Below the pieces are notes generated by a model that was not told the DNA's origin, did not search any database, and saw nothing but the letters and a program-made list of their open reading frames with translations. DNA of 34,631 nucleotides from Bradyrhizobiaceae bacterium (GTDB taxonomy: Bacteria; Pseudomonadota; Alphaproteobacteria; Rhizobiales; Xanthobacteraceae): contig CANKBJ010000020.1 of assembly GCA_947479905.1 (NCBI GenBank), forward strand, positions 1 to 34,631, written 5' to 3'. The position numbers were made by a program, and so were the translations under genes. This document shows positions 7,225 through 16,019 of this stretch, in pieces. How positions within the stretch are numbered: position 1 is the stretch's first letter; each line of letters begins with the position of its first letter.

Positions 7225-10200
7225 TTACTCCGCCGGTGTCGAGGCCGGCCACCGCGCAGCGCGGTAGTCGCGCCAGCGTTCAAGCCACATTTCTTTTTTG
7301 ACGGCCAGATTGGCGATACCCATCAGCGCCGCCGGGGTGACGATCAAGGTCAGGATGGTGGCGAAGCCGAGCCCGAACACAATCGCGGTCGACAGCGAAA
7401 TCCACCACTGCGTCGCCGGCGCGCCATGCGTGATCTCGCGGCCGATGAAATCCAGGTTAATGCCGAAGGCGATCGGCAAAACGCCAAGAATGGCGGTGAC
7501 CGCCGTCAGCACCACCGGCCGGGCGCGCTCGCGGCAGGTTTCCATGATCGCATCATAGGCGTTCTGCCCTTCGCGGCGCAGGCGGTCGTAGGTGTCGATC
7601 AGCACGATGTTGTTGTTCACGATCACACCGGCGTTGGCGATGATGCCGATACCGGTCATCACCACACCGAAAGGCTGGCCCATGATCATCAGGCCGAGCA
7701 GCACGCCGATGGTCGAGAGGACCACCGCCGACAGCACCAATATGACCGAGATGAAGCGGTTGAACTGCGCCAGCAGGATCGCGAAGATCAGGAAGATCGC
7801 GGTGCCGAAAGCCTTGCCGAGGAAGGCGCCGGCCTTTTCGCGCTCTTCGTCTTCGCCCTTGAGCTTGAAGGTAACGCCGTCGCCGAGTTGGGTCCCGGCC
7901 AGTCTGTCGATGACTTCCTTCTGCACAACGGCATTCTGCACACCCTCGGCGATATTGGCCGAGACCGTCATCACCCGCGCCGCATTGACGCGATTGATGT
8001 AACCGACGCGCGCCGCCGGCACCCGCTCGACGAAATTGCCGATCGGCACATAGCCGGCCGTCGTCTGCACCCGCAATTCGTCGATCTGGTCGAGACTGCG
8101 GCGGTCGCCGGGGAAGCGCACAATGATATCAACGGCCTTGTCGTTATCCGACGGGCGATACTCGGTGACCTTGACGCCATTGGTGACGAGCTGAACGGCG
8201 TTGCCGACGCTGCCCAGGCTGGCGCCATACTTTGCCGCTTCGGATTTGTTGACCTGGATTTTCCAGTCGATACCCGGCAGCGGTAAGCCATCGTCCAGAT
8301 CGCGAACCGCCGGCATCTGGGCAAGCACGGCAGCCACCTTCTTGGCCGCTTCGGGCAACCTGTCCGGATCGATCGCCGCGATCTGCACTTGAATGGCCTT
8401 GCCGGTCGGCGGGCCGGCGCGCGGCGCCGTAACCTCGACCAGAATGCCGGCAATCTTGCTGGTCTGTGCACGTATCTTGTCCATGATCTCATGCGCGGGG
8501 GCACGCTTCTGCCAGTCGTCGAATTCAAACTGAATGACGCCGATCGTGTCCTCGGTAATTTCGCTGGAGCCACGCGGCTGTTCGCCGACGCGCGTGTAGA
8601 CGGTCTTGATGCCGGGGGTCGCCAGCACGACCTTCTCCGCTTGCCGGATAGCCTTATCCTTTTCGTCGAGGGCGATATTGCCGCGCGCATGGACGATGAC
8701 CTGGCCGTAATCGGGCTCGACCGCGGGGAAGAACTCAACGCCTTTGCCGAACTTGCCGTAGACGCCGATCACCGCCACCAGCAGCCCCAGCGCCAGCAAC
8801 AGGACCGTACCCGGCCGATGCAGCGCGAGCTTGACCGTGCGCATATAGGGGCCACGCTCGGAGACGCGCTCATCGTGCGGGATAGGCGCAGCCCGCCCCA
8901 GCAGCGCGCCGAGCGTCGGCGTGAAAAACAGCGCGACCGCCAGAGACGCCGACAAAGTCGCGATCAACGTGATCGGCATATACATCATGAACTCGCCGAC
9001 GATGCCCGGCCAGAACAGCAGCGGCGAAAACGCCGCAACCCGGGTCGCCGTCGCGGCGATGACCGGACCCGCCATGCGCACCGCCGCGGTGCGGTAGGCT
9101 TCCTTCGGCGGCATGCCTTCCGACATGCGGCGCTCGGCGAATTCGGAGACGATGATGGCATCATCGACCAGCATGCCGACCGCCAAAATCAGCGAGAACA
9201 GCACCACGATGTTGACCGTCAGCCCGGCGAGCTGAAGACCGAGTACGCCAGCCAGAAACGACGCCGGGATAGCAATGCCGATGAACAGCGACGCGCGGAA
9301 GCCGAGCGCAAACAGGATGATCACCGTCACCAGCAGCACGCCAGTGGCGACCGAGTTCTGCAAATCCGCCAGCATCTGCCGGATGGTCTTCGATTTATCC
9401 TGCGTGAAGCCGACCTTGACGCCTTCGGGCCAGGTCTTCTCCAGAGTGGCAATCAGCTTTTTGACGGCATCGACCGTTTCGATCAGATTGGTGCCGGTGC
9501 GCTTCGACACTTCGATGGCCATCGCCGACTGGCCGTTGACCCGCGTGATCGAGGTCGCATCCTTGAAGGTTGGCCGGACGGTTGCGATGTCGCCCAGCGC
9601 CACGCTGGCGCCCGCGGTCGAAACGACGGGAATCTTCAGCATGTCCTCGGGCCGCTCAATCAGGCCCGGCACCTTAACCGCGAAGCGGCCGCTGGCGCCT
9701 TCCAAAGCGCCCGCCGCGATCAGGCTGTTGGACGACTGCGTGATCGAGATCAGTTGATCGATCGAAATGCCGTAGCTCTTCATCAGCATCGGCTCGGCGG
9801 TCACCTCGACGGCCTCGTCGCGCGCGCCGCGCAATTCGGCTTTCAGCACGCCGGGCAACTGTTCGATGGAATTCTTCGTATTGCGCGCGATACGCAGCAA
9901 AGAGCGCTCGGGCACTTCGCCGGCCAAGGTCACCACCAGCACCGGGTAGAGCGAGAGATTGACCTCTTGCACCGATGGCTCGTCGGCATCCTTCGGCAGA
10001 TCGCGCTTGGCCTGATCGACCTTGGCACGGACATCGGCGAGCGCCGCGTCGGCATTGAAACCGGCTTCGAACTCGAGCAGCACGTAACCGCCGCCTTCAT
10101 AGCCGGTCGCGCGCATTTCCTTGACGTTCGACACCGACTTCAACTGCGTCTCGACCGGGCGCAGCAGCAGGCGCTCGGCGTCCTCAGGACTGATGCCGCG

Positions 10201-10356
10201 CTGCGTGAGCTGGACATAGATGATCGGCACCTTGACGTCCGGCTCGGCTTCCTTCGGAATCGTCTGATAGGCGATGAAGCCCGCGACCAGCAGGAATGCC
10301 AGCGTCGCCAAGGTCAGGCGCGCATGCGTGATGGCGTAGTTGATGAAGCCGGTCAT
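7225..10356 (-). CDS. RND-family efflux pump, inner-membrane transporter subunit
   Basis: A 1043-residue AcrB-type protein, normal for the family. It has one N-terminal helix (residues 12-30), a large periplasmic porter region, a six-helix block, a second porter region and a final six-helix block. Helix 4 shows 'ILAVGMLVDDAIIVSEFAERR', giving the paired aspartates of the proton relay. In helix 10, where AcrB has a lysine next to Asn, this protein reads GVIVNNNIVLID, as in several other RND subfamilies. It would pump hydrophobic or amphiphilic compounds out using proton import, together with the adaptor encoded 15 bp upstream. No outer-membrane channel gene is present in the operon, so a TolC-like partner must come from elsewhere. 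Substrates are not predictable. Confidence 0.93.
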   Translation of the reverse strand: MTGFINYAITHARLTLATLAFLLVAGFIAYQTIPKEAEPDVKVPIIYVQLTQRGISPEDAERLLLRPVETQLKSVSNVKEMRATGYEGGGYVLLEFEAGFNADAALADVRAKVDQAKRDLPKDADEPSVQEVNLSLYPVLVVTLAGEVPERSLLRIARNTKNSIEQLPGVLKAELRGARDEAVEVTAEPMLMKSYGISIDQLISITQSSNSLIAAGALEGASGRFAVKVPGLIERPEDMLKIPVVSTAGASVALGDIATVRPTFKDATSITRVNGQSAMAIEVSKRTGTNLIETVDAVKKLIATLEKTWPEGVKVGFTQDKSKTIRQMLADLQNSVATGVLLVTVIILFALGFRASLFIGIAIPASFLAGVLGLQLAGLTVNIVVLFSLILAVGMLVDDAIIVSEFAERRMSEGMPPKEAYRTAAVRMAGPVIAATATRVAAFSPLLFWPGIVGEFMMYMPITLIATLSASLAVALFFTPTLGALLGRAAPIPHDERVSERGPYMRTVKLALHRPGTVLLLALGLLVAVIGVYGKFGKGVEFFPAVEPDYGQVIVHARGNIALDEKDKAIRQAEKVVLATPGIKTVYTRVGEQPRGSSEITEDTIGVIQFEFDDWQKRAPAHEIMDKIRAQTSKIAGILVEVTAPRAGPPTGKAIQVQIAAIDPDRLPEAAKKVAAVLAQMPAVRDLDDGLPLPGIDWKIQVNKSEAAKYGASLGSVGNAVQLVTNGVKVTEYRPSDNDKAVDIIVRFPGDRRSLDQIDELRVQTTAGYVPIGNFVERVPAARVGYINRVNAARVMTVSANIAEGVQNAVVQKEVIDRLAGTQLGDGVTFKLKGEDEEREKAGAFLGKAFGTAIFLIFAILLAQFNRFISVILVLSAVVLSTIGVLLGLMIMGQPFGVVMTGIGIIANAGVIVNNNIVLIDTYDRLRREGQNAYDAIMETCRERARPVVLTAVTAILGVLPIAFGINLDFIGREITHGAPATQWWISLSTAIVFGLGFATILTLIVTPAALMGIANLAVKKEMWLERWRDYRAARWPASTPAE

Positions 10357-10371
10357 ATCGGTCTGCTTTTT

Positions 10372-11469
10372 CTATTTCGCGGCGCGTTCGGTCGCCGCAT
10401 CGACAGTCGAGACCTTCTGGCCCTCGCGCACGAAGTCCTGGCCGCGCACGATGACGCGCGCGCCCTCAGTGATGCCGGACAGCCACATCGTGTCCTGCTG
10501 GTCCTCGACGATACGGACCGGCACGAATTGCACCTTGTCCTCGCCGTCAACGACCCGCACGCCAATATCGCCGGCCGAGGAAATGGTCAGCGCCGAACGC
10601 GGCACTTTGGCCGCCGGCACGGCCTTCAGCGACACCACCACTTCGGCGGTTATGCCGTCCGGAATCTTGCCGTCGGCGTTGGCCATCTCGACTTCGACGC
10701 GGTAGGTGCGCGTGGTCGCGCTCGCCGAACTCGACACATACCGCACGCGGCCGGTGACGGTCTGGTTGGTGACCAGACGAACTTCCGCCGTTTCGCCGAC
10801 CTTTATGCCGGCAAGCTTGCGCTCCGACACCTCGACCACCGCCAGCATCGGATCGAGCGCGACCAGAGTCGCAATCTCCTTGCCGGCCATCGAGAAAGCG
10901 GCGCCTCCGACTTCCGCCGGCACGTCGGTAATCACGCCGGCCCAGGGCGCACGCACGATGCTGCGTTCCTGCTCCGCGCGCGCCATGCCGAGGGCGGCTT
11001 CCGCCGACTTGTACTGGGATTCGAGATTGACCAGATCGAGCTTGGGCAGCGCGCCACTGGCGATCAACGTGCGCTTGGCGTCGAGTTCGGCCTTGCGCTG
11101 ATCGACCAGGGCTTCGGCCTGCGCTACCTGGGCGAGGCGCGCATCGTCGGACAGAACGGCGAGAATATCGCCCTGTTTGACCTGCTGGCCGCGCTTCACG
11201 CGCAATTCGGTTAGGACGCCGCCGGTGCGCGCCGTGACCGCGACCTTGCGATCGGCTTCGGTGCGGCCGGACAAAGTCAGCGTCGGACTGTGCGGCGCGA
11301 CCGTCGCCGGCGTGACCGCGACGCGAAACAGCGGCTGCGATTTCGCCTCGCTGGCGCGCACGGCGGCTTCGCCCTCGGCGCTGTCATGCGGCAGCAGATG
11401 GCCGGAGGCAATCCACAGAACAGCGGCAGCGACCATGCCGACGGCGGTGAGGCGGCTGGATTTCATCAT
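10372..11469 (-). CDS. RND efflux periplasmic adaptor (membrane fusion protein)
   Basis: A 365-residue adaptor. It has an N-terminal hydrophobic signal/anchor (residues 8-25), then the split lipoyl/barrel-sandwich halves 'VTARTGGVLTELRVKRGQQVKQGDILAVL' and 'IVRAPWAGVITDVPAEVGG', separated by an alpha-helical hairpin (residues about 110-165, rich in Ala/Glu/Lys). A beta-barrel and membrane-proximal domain follow. This order is diagnostic for HlyD/AcrA-type proteins that bridge pump and outer-membrane channel. There is no lipobox cysteine, so it is not a classical lipoprotein. Its start overlaps the tetR stop by four bases (ATGA) and the pump follows 15 bp later, so the three genes form one operon under the upstream regulator. 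Confidence 0.92.
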   Translation of the reverse strand: MMKSSRLTAVGMVAAAVLWIASGHLLPHDSAEGEAAVRASEAKSQPLFRVAVTPATVAPHSPTLTLSGRTEADRKVAVTARTGGVLTELRVKRGQQVKQGDILAVLSDDARLAQVAQAEALVDQRKAELDAKRTLIASGALPKLDLVNLESQYKSAEAALGMARAEQERSIVRAPWAGVITDVPAEVGGAAFSMAGKEIATLVALDPMLAVVEVSERKLAGIKVGETAEVRLVTNQTVTGRVRYVSSSASATTRTYRVEVEMANADGKIPDGITAEVVVSLKAVPAAKVPRSALTISSAGDIGVRVVDGEDKVQFVPVRIVEDQQDTMWLSGITEGARVIVRGQDFVREGQKVSTVDAATERAAK

Positions 11470-12092
11470 GACTTTTCTCCACGCGCAGGCGCTTCATCGT
11501 CGGGCTTGGCCAACAGACCGCGCACCATTGCCAGAATGAGCGGCAGGACTTTTTCAGGGTCAAAATTGGGATCGACCGAGCGGCGCCACGACATGCCGTC
11601 GCCGAGCAACATCAGCACGCTTGCGGCGGCGTCGAGATTGACGTCCTGACGGATCTCATCGCGGCCGGCCGCCTGCTTCAGCATGCCGGCGATGCGATCG
11701 CGGATATCCTTTTCGATGTCTTGATACAGTTTGGCGATGTCCGGGTGACGGCGGCTCTCGGCCATGATCTCGGAACACAATGCAACCTCGTCCTGGGTGC
11801 GATCGACCAGATGATGGCGCGCAAGGCCGGCAAGTCCCTCGAAAAATTCCGGCGCGGCATCGACCAGGACAAAGCTTGCGACCGCCTCGGCGCGGTTGCG
11901 CTCGCAAATGCCGGCGATCAGAGCCTCTTTGGACGGGAAGTAGCGATAGAGATTGCCCGGGCTCATCGCCGCTTCGCCGCAGATGTCCTGCATCGAGGCG
12001 CGATGAAAGCCGGCGCGGGCAAAGCAGCGCTCGGCGGCGTCGAGGATCTCGGACCGGCGATCGGATTGCCGTTGGGTCTTGGTTTCCAGCAT
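11466..12092 (-). CDS. TetR/AcrR-family transcriptional repressor of the RND operon
   Basis: A 208-residue regulator. The N-terminal helix-turn-helix is clear: 'ILDAAERCFARAGFHRASMQDICGEAAMSPGNLYRYFPSKEALIAGI' at residues 16-62, with the YRYFPSKE signature of TetR proteins. The C-terminal ligand domain ('SVLMLLGDGMSWRRSVDPNFD') is AcrR-like and poorly conserved, so the inducer is unknown. It is first in the operon and its own promoter region carries a palindrome (12166-12185), so it very likely represses itself, the adaptor and the pump, and is released by a pump substrate. Confidence 0.9.
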   Translation of the reverse strand: MLETKTQRQSDRRSEILDAAERCFARAGFHRASMQDICGEAAMSPGNLYRYFPSKEALIAGICERNRAEAVASFVLVDAAPEFFEGLAGLARHHLVDRTQDEVALCSEIMAESRRHPDIAKLYQDIEKDIRDRIAGMLKQAAGRDEIRQDVNLDAAASVLMLLGDGMSWRRSVDPNFDPEKVLPLILAMVRGLLAKPDDEAPARGEKS

Positions 12093-12165
12093 GGCGTCCC
12101 GTGTGTGTTGCGCGCCCAGCCGTCCTATGACCGCCCGAGCCTTGCTTTGTGCATCGCATCAAAAT

Positions 12166-12185
12166 GAGAATGAACGTTCACTCTC
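12166..12185. promoter_or_regulatory. TetR operator upstream of the efflux operon
   Basis: GAGAATGAACGTTCACTCTC is a 20-bp near-perfect palindrome with a perfect TGAACGTTCA core, and lies 74 bp upstream of tetR. On the minus strand a TTGTCA-N17-TTCATT arrangement overlaps it, so binding would block the promoter. It also lies 112 bp ahead of crcB on the other strand. Confidence 0.75.
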
Positions 12186-12296
12186 AATAATTGACAAAGG
12201 CTGAGGATGTCAAGTCAGCCTACCGCCATACCGGTTGACCCCGGGCAACCAGGGGCTTTTGCTGCTCAAAGGGCGCAAAAATCGAGGATACAGGCC

Positions 12297-12671
12297 ATGA
12301 CCTATCTGATTGTCTTTCTCGGCGGCGGCCTGGGCGCGGCAATGCGCCACGGCGTCAATATCGCCAGCGCCCGCGCCTTCGGCACCGGCTTTCCCTATGG
12401 CACCCTGTTGATCAATATCACCGGCTCGCTGCTGATGGGACTGGTCGCCGCCTATTTCGCGTTCAAGGGCGACGCCAGCCAGCACTGGCGGCTGTTCCTG
12501 ACCACCGGCATTCTCGGCGGCTATACGACCTTCTCGGCGTTCTCGCTGGATGCCGCTTTGCTCTATGAGCGCGGCGAGGTCGGTGCCGCCGCGACCTACG
12601 TTCTGCTGTCGGTCGCGCTGTCGATCGCTGGATTGTTCGCAGGCTTCGCCGTGGTGCGAAGTTTTACATGA
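12297..12671 (+). CDS. crcB: fluoride ion channel CrcB/Fluc
   Basis: A 124-residue protein with four hydrophobic helices. Family motifs are 'FLGGGLGAAMRHGV' at the start, GTLLINITGSLLMGL around residues 38-52 with the Asn that lines the pore, and GILGGYTTFSAFSLD around residues 72-86 with the two pore phenylalanines and the central Na+ site. Fluc works as an antiparallel dimer that lets cytoplasmic fluoride leak out. The ATG at 12297 follows a GAGGATACAGG ribosome site and starts exactly at the first helix; an in-frame ATG at 12207 would add 30 non-membrane residues. I looked for a fluoride riboswitch upstream and did not recognise one. The Kelch gene begins 10 bp after the stop. Confidence 0.92.
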   Translation: MTYLIVFLGGGLGAAMRHGVNIASARAFGTGFPYGTLLINITGSLLMGLVAAYFAFKGDASQHWRLFLTTGILGGYTTFSAFSLDAALLYERGEVGAAATYVLLSVALSIAGLFAGFAVVRSFT

Positions 12672-12681
12672 GGGAATGACC

Positions 12682-13749
12682 ATGATCAGCCGCCGCAGTG
12701 TGACAGCCGGCCTCGCGCTCGGCATCGCCGCTCCCGCGCTGGCGCAACATGCCAGCCACGATCCGCTTTATTCGGGTCTGAAGGATCCCAAGCTGACCGA
12801 TCTGCCGCACGACATGGCGGCGCAGCAGCGGGTATTCGACTCGCCGGCGCCGAAGGCCGCTAACCAGGGCCGCTGGGTGGCGCGCGCCAACCTGCCGCTG
12901 CCGCGCAGCGAAATGGCTTGGGCGACCGCGCTCGACAACAAAATGCATATCGTCGGCGGCTATGGCGAGCAGCGTGTCGACCGGCCCTATCATCACGTCT
13001 ATGACCAGAAGACCGATAAATGGCTGGATGCGCCGCAACTGCCGCGCGGCGCCAACCATGTCGGTGTCGTGACGATGGACGGCAAGCTCTACGCCATCGG
13101 CGGCCACACCGAACAGAACCGCAAGCCGGATAATCTGTGCTTCGTGTTCGAGAACAATGCCTGGCGCAAAATCGCCTCCTTGCCGCGCGCCTTCGCGGCG
13201 ATCGGCTGCGCCGCGCTCGGCGGCGTCATTCATGCGATTGGCGGCGCCATCGGCGACACGTTTGCCGACAAGAAGTCGGTCGACTGGCATTATGTGTACG
13301 ATCCGAAAGCCGATGCCTGGAGCGAGCGCCGGCCGATGCCGACGGCGCGCGACCATACCGGCACACTCGTCGCCGACGGCCGCATTCATGTCATCGGCGG
13401 GCGGGTCGACAGCTTCCACACCAATTCAAACCTGCATCACTCCTACGACGCCAAGGAAGACAAATGGTTTGCCCGCGCGCCGCTGCCGACCGCGCGCTCC
13501 GGCCATGGCGCGGTGCTCTATCGCGACAAGATTTTCATCATGGGCGGCGAAGGCACCAACCGCGTGTTCGGGCAGAACGAGGCCTATGACCTCAAGACCG
13601 ATAGCTGGATGAGCTATGCGCCGATGCTGACGCCGCGGCACGGTCTGGGCGCGGTCGCGATCGGCGACTACATCCACGTCGCCGGCGGCGGGCCTATCAT
13701 GGGCGGCGACGTGCAGAGCGCGGTACACGAGGCGTTTACGCTGGGGTAG
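12682..13749 (+). CDS. exported Kelch-repeat beta-propeller protein
   Basis: A 355-residue protein with an N-terminal export signal MISRRSVTAGLALGIAAPALAQ; the SRRS twin arginine suggests the Tat route, with cleavage after ALA. Six Kelch blades follow, each marked by a hydrophobic-GG pair (IVGGYG, AIGGHT, AIGGAI, VIGGRV, IMGGEG, VAGGGP), then a Tyr/Trp pair such as HVYDQKTDKW, YVYDPKADAW and EAYDLKTDSW. The start at 12682 is chosen over the ATG at 12676 because GAGGGA lies six bases before it. Kelch propellers are binding scaffolds or, in galactose-oxidase relatives, carry copper; no copper ligands are evident. It follows crcB by 10 bp in the same direction, so co-expression is likely. Function unknown; fold call is firm. 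Confidence 0.85.
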   Translation: MISRRSVTAGLALGIAAPALAQHASHDPLYSGLKDPKLTDLPHDMAAQQRVFDSPAPKAANQGRWVARANLPLPRSEMAWATALDNKMHIVGGYGEQRVDRPYHHVYDQKTDKWLDAPQLPRGANHVGVVTMDGKLYAIGGHTEQNRKPDNLCFVFENNAWRKIASLPRAFAAIGCAALGGVIHAIGGAIGDTFADKKSVDWHYVYDPKADAWSERRPMPTARDHTGTLVADGRIHVIGGRVDSFHTNSNLHHSYDAKEDKWFARAPLPTARSGHGAVLYRDKIFIMGGEGTNRVFGQNEAYDLKTDSWMSYAPMLTPRHGLGAVAIGDYIHVAGGGPIMGGDVQSAVHEAFTLG

Positions 13750-13763
13750 CTCGTCCGCCCAAC

Positions 13764-14747
13764 TTACTCCATCGCCCTTAACCCGAGCTTGTCGAGCAGC
13801 TTCATGTCGCTGTCGCGGCCGGGGTTCGGCGTGGTGAGCAATTTCGGGCCGTAGAAGATCGAATTGGCGCCGGCCAGGAAACAGAGAGCCTGCGTCTCCT
13901 CGCTCATGTCCTCGCGCCCGGCCGACAGCCGCACCATCGAGGCCGGCATGCAGATGCGCGCGACGGCAATCGTGCGGACGAAATCGAGCGGATCGAGTTT
14001 CGTCCGCTGCGCCAGCGGCGTGCCCTCGACCTGCACCAGCATGTTGATCGGCACGCTTTCCGGATGCTGCGGCAACGAGGCCAAAGTCGCGATCATGCCG
14101 ACGCGATCAGCGAGATTTTCACCCATGCCAACGATACCGCCGCAACACACATTGATCCCGGCCGAGCGCACATGGTCGAGCGTGTCGAGGCGATCCTCAT
14201 AGGTGCGCGTGGTGATGATCTCGCCGTAAAACTCCGGCGATGTATCGAGATTGTGGTTGTAGTAATCGAGGCCGGACTTTTTCAGCCGCGCCGCCTGCTC
14301 GCGGTTGAGCATGCCGAGCGTGGCGCAGGTCTCCAGACCCATTGCCTTGACGCCTTCGACCATGGCGCAGACGTTTTCGATGTCGCGATCCTTCGGCGAA
14401 CGCCAGGCCGCGCCCATGCAGAAACGCGACGCGCCGCCGGCTTTCGCCGCCGCGGCTTCCTTGAGCACGGCGTCGAAGGCCATCAGCTTCTCGGCCTTGA
14501 CGCCGGTGTCGTAGCGCGCCGCCTGCGGGCAATAGGCGCAGTCTTCCGGGCAGCCGCCGGTCTTGATCGACAGCAAGGTGGAGATCTGGACCTCGGTTGG
14601 ATCGAAATTCCGACGGTGCACGGTCGCCGCCTGGTACATCAGGTCGGGGAACGGCAGCTCGAACAAAGCGCGCACTTCGACGCGGGTCCAGTCATGGCGG
14701 GCTACTGCGGAGCCTGACGGCGCGGCGGCGTGATGGGAAAGCGACAT
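13764..14747 (-). CDS. bioB: biotin synthase
   Basis: A 327-residue radical SAM enzyme that inserts sulfur into dethiobiotin. The [4Fe-4S] motif is [12 protein letters not shown], with Cys66, Cys70 and Cys73 binding the SAM cluster. Further BioB marks are [15 protein letters not shown], '[36 protein letters not shown]' and [28 protein letters not shown], which provide the [2Fe-2S] cysteines. The C-terminal arginine-containing '[29 protein letters not shown]' completes the barrel. Length is normal. Other biotin genes are not in the window, so it is a solitary locus. It is convergent with the Kelch gene with only 14 bp between stops. Confidence 0.97.
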   Translation of the reverse strand: MSLSHHAAAPSGSAVARHDWTRVEVRALFELPFPDLMYQAATVHRRNFDPTEVQISTLLSIKTGGCPEDCAYCPQAARYDTGVKAEKLMAFDAVLKEAAAAKAGGASRFCMGAAWRSPKDRDIENVCAMVEGVKAMGLETCATLGMLNREQAARLKKSGLDYYNHNLDTSPEFYGEIITTRTYEDRLDTLDHVRSAGINVCCGGIVGMGENLADRVGMIATLASLPQHPESVPINMLVQVEGTPLAQRTKLDPLDFVRTIAVARICMPASMVRLSAGREDMSEETQALCFLAGANSIFYGPKLLTTPNPGRDSDMKLLDKLGLRAME

Positions 14748-14938
14748 TCCTTTAAAGCCCTCTGCTGTCGGCCTTTCGCGGCCCGCCGCCCGCTGCCTTG
14801 ATTTGGACGGAAACGATCCAGATACATAGCCATATCCGGGCTTGCGGGCAATTGCGCAAGGATTTCATCGCATTGAGCGCATTGCCCCGGCGTGATAACC
14901 TGATCCGCTATAAAAGCGATGCCGATGGAGGACGCGCC

Positions 14939-15187
14939 GTGAAACGGCTGATAATCGCAACCGCATTGCTGGCCATTCTGGCCGCGCCGGCTCTGGCCCA
15001 GCGCAAGCCCTACAGCCTCATGAGCGACGAAGAAAAGGCCAACGAAAAGGTCAACGAATCCGTCGACAAGCAGTACCGCAATACGATGGATCGGACCCGC
15101 AAGGACGGGGCCGAAGCGCCGGTCGATCCGTGGGCGAATATGCGCGCAACGCCGCCATCGCCGGACGCCGCGAAGAAAAAGAACTAG
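14939..15187 (+). CDS. small exported protein of unknown function
   Basis: An 82-residue product. I choose a GTG start at 14939 because GGAGGA (14927-14932) lies six bases upstream and the resulting N-terminus is an ideal signal peptide: MKRLIIATALLAILAAPALA, then cleavage before QRKPYS. The mature part is about 62 residues, charged and helical, with acidic/basic runs (MSDEEKANEKVNESVDKQYRNTMDRTRKDG) and a proline- and lysine-rich end. It contains no cysteine. It is probably a periplasmic protein; no family function is recognised. A tiny membrane protein gene follows 7 bp later and may be co-transcribed. Confidence 0.7.
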   Translation: MKRLIIATALLAILAAPALAQRKPYSLMSDEEKANEKVNESVDKQYRNTMDRTRKDGAEAPVDPWANMRATPPSPDAAKKKN

Positions 15188-15194
15188 CGACACC

Positions 15195-15368
15195 ATGTAC
15201 CGCAGCAACCCCTATGCCCGCATGCTGGCGATCGGTGTCGGCACCGTCCTCGTGTTCGGTCTCCAGCAGGGACTGGAGCAACCTCTCTACGTCGCCGTGC
15301 CGGTAGCGATTGTCGGCTATGCGGCAACGCTCGCCCTTGCCTGGATGCTCGGCGCGCGCCCCGAATAA
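15195..15368 (+). CDS. 57-residue membrane protein
   Basis: The frame starts at ATG 15195, seven bases after the preceding stop, and encodes MYRSNPYARM followed by two hydrophobic segments (residues 11-24 and about 32-52) joined by a short QQGLEQP turn, ending MLGARPE. The hydrophobic pattern and tight spacing after the exported protein support a real gene, though no clear ribosome site beyond the previous coding end is seen. Function unknown. Confidence 0.5.
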   Translation: MYRSNPYARMLAIGVGTVLVFGLQQGLEQPLYVAVPVAIVGYAATLALAWMLGARPE

Positions 15369-15396
15369 AACCGGCGCGATGCCCCGTTGCCTGCGC

Positions 15397-15813
15397 CTAC
15401 CAGCGATGACGCCAGGGCCGCCCATAATAGTAAGGCCGGCCGTAATAATACGGCCGCGCGTAATAGGGCGGCGGCGGCACCTCGACATAAACCGGCGGCT
15501 CTTCGATATAGTCGGGACCTGGGGGCGGGCGGCGAACGGCGCTGCTGCGCGCCGGCACCCGGCCGCTCATATCGAGCGCGCTCTGGATGGTAAAACCGTT
15601 CTTGTCCTGCCAGGTGACGGCGCACCAGCCTTCGCTGCATTCGCCTGCATCGACCAGGCTGCCGCTCGGGATCTTGCCGACGATCTCGCTGGTGGTGCCG
15701 GGCGCCGCGCGCAGATTGACGGTCGAGGCCACATAGGCCGGCTTGGCCAGCGCGCCGGAAACCGCCGCCAGCAAAACGGCCACGACAGAAGTCCCGCTCA
15801 GAACATGCCGCAT
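15397..15813 (-). CDS. exported bacterial SH3-domain protein with Tyr/Pro-rich tail
   Basis: A 138-residue protein. A signal peptide (MRHVLSGTSVVAVLLAAVSGALA) is followed by a single bacterial SH3 (SH3b, type 3) domain at about residues 26-82: 'STVNLRAAPGTTSEIVGKIPSGSLVDAGECSEGWCAVTWQDKNGFTIQSAL'. The last 45 residues are low complexity, rich in Pro and Tyr, with YYYGRP repeated. The start ATG at 15813 has GGAGTGACT just upstream; a longer frame reaching 15978 reads through the tandem repeat and is not credible. Such small SH3b proteins are periplasmic or envelope proteins, often thought to bind peptidoglycan or other envelope ligands; the partner here is unknown. Confidence 0.8.
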   Translation of the reverse strand: MRHVLSGTSVVAVLLAAVSGALAKPAYVASTVNLRAAPGTTSEIVGKIPSGSLVDAGECSEGWCAVTWQDKNGFTIQSALDMSGRVPARSSAVRRPPPGPDYIEEPPVYVEVPPPPYYARPYYYGRPYYYGRPWRHRW

Positions 15814-15930
15814 AGTCACTCCGCGTCTGTTTGCCGAAAGCCAAAAACCCGCTCTTGCCGGGGCCATCGCCCCGGTCCGGCAATCATACCATGCGCCAAA
15901 AACGGCAGGAACGGGGCGGCCGGCCGGGCC

Positions 15931-15986
15931 GTCCAAGCCTGCTTGTCCAAGCCTGCTTGTCCAAGCCTGCTTGTCCAAGCCTTCTT
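15931..15986. repeat. four tandem copies of a 14-bp unit
   Basis: GTCCAAGCCTGCTT occurs three times exactly (15931, 15945, 15959) and a fourth time with one change (15973, TTCTT). It lies in the 206-bp divergent region between the SH3 protein gene and the DUF3297 gene; a degenerate fifth unit may follow (GCCTAAGCC). Copy number is likely to vary among strains. Confidence 0.9.
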
Positions 15987-16019
15987 GCCTAAGCCCTCGA
16001 CCCTGTGAGACAAGGCGCC

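Noticed and set aside
8389-11214. 941-codon open frame antisense to the RND pump and adaptor
   Set aside because: Arg/His/Asp-rich composition and no domain; it is the mirror frame of two clearly recognised genes in GC-rich DNA. The same applies to 345-1595, 4453-5757, 28185-29831 and 32642-33769.
12197-12296. Fluoride riboswitch ahead of crcB
   Set aside because: I looked for the conserved crcB-motif core and its pseudoknot. Only a GGTTG/CAACC hairpin (12232-12250 region) is seen, without the consensus blocks.
15814-15978. N-terminal extension of the SH3 protein through the tandem repeat
   Set aside because: The signal peptide with a good ribosome site at 15813 is a far better start.
15931-15986. 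CRISPR array
   Set aside because: The 14-bp units are head-to-tail with no spacers and there are no cas genes.
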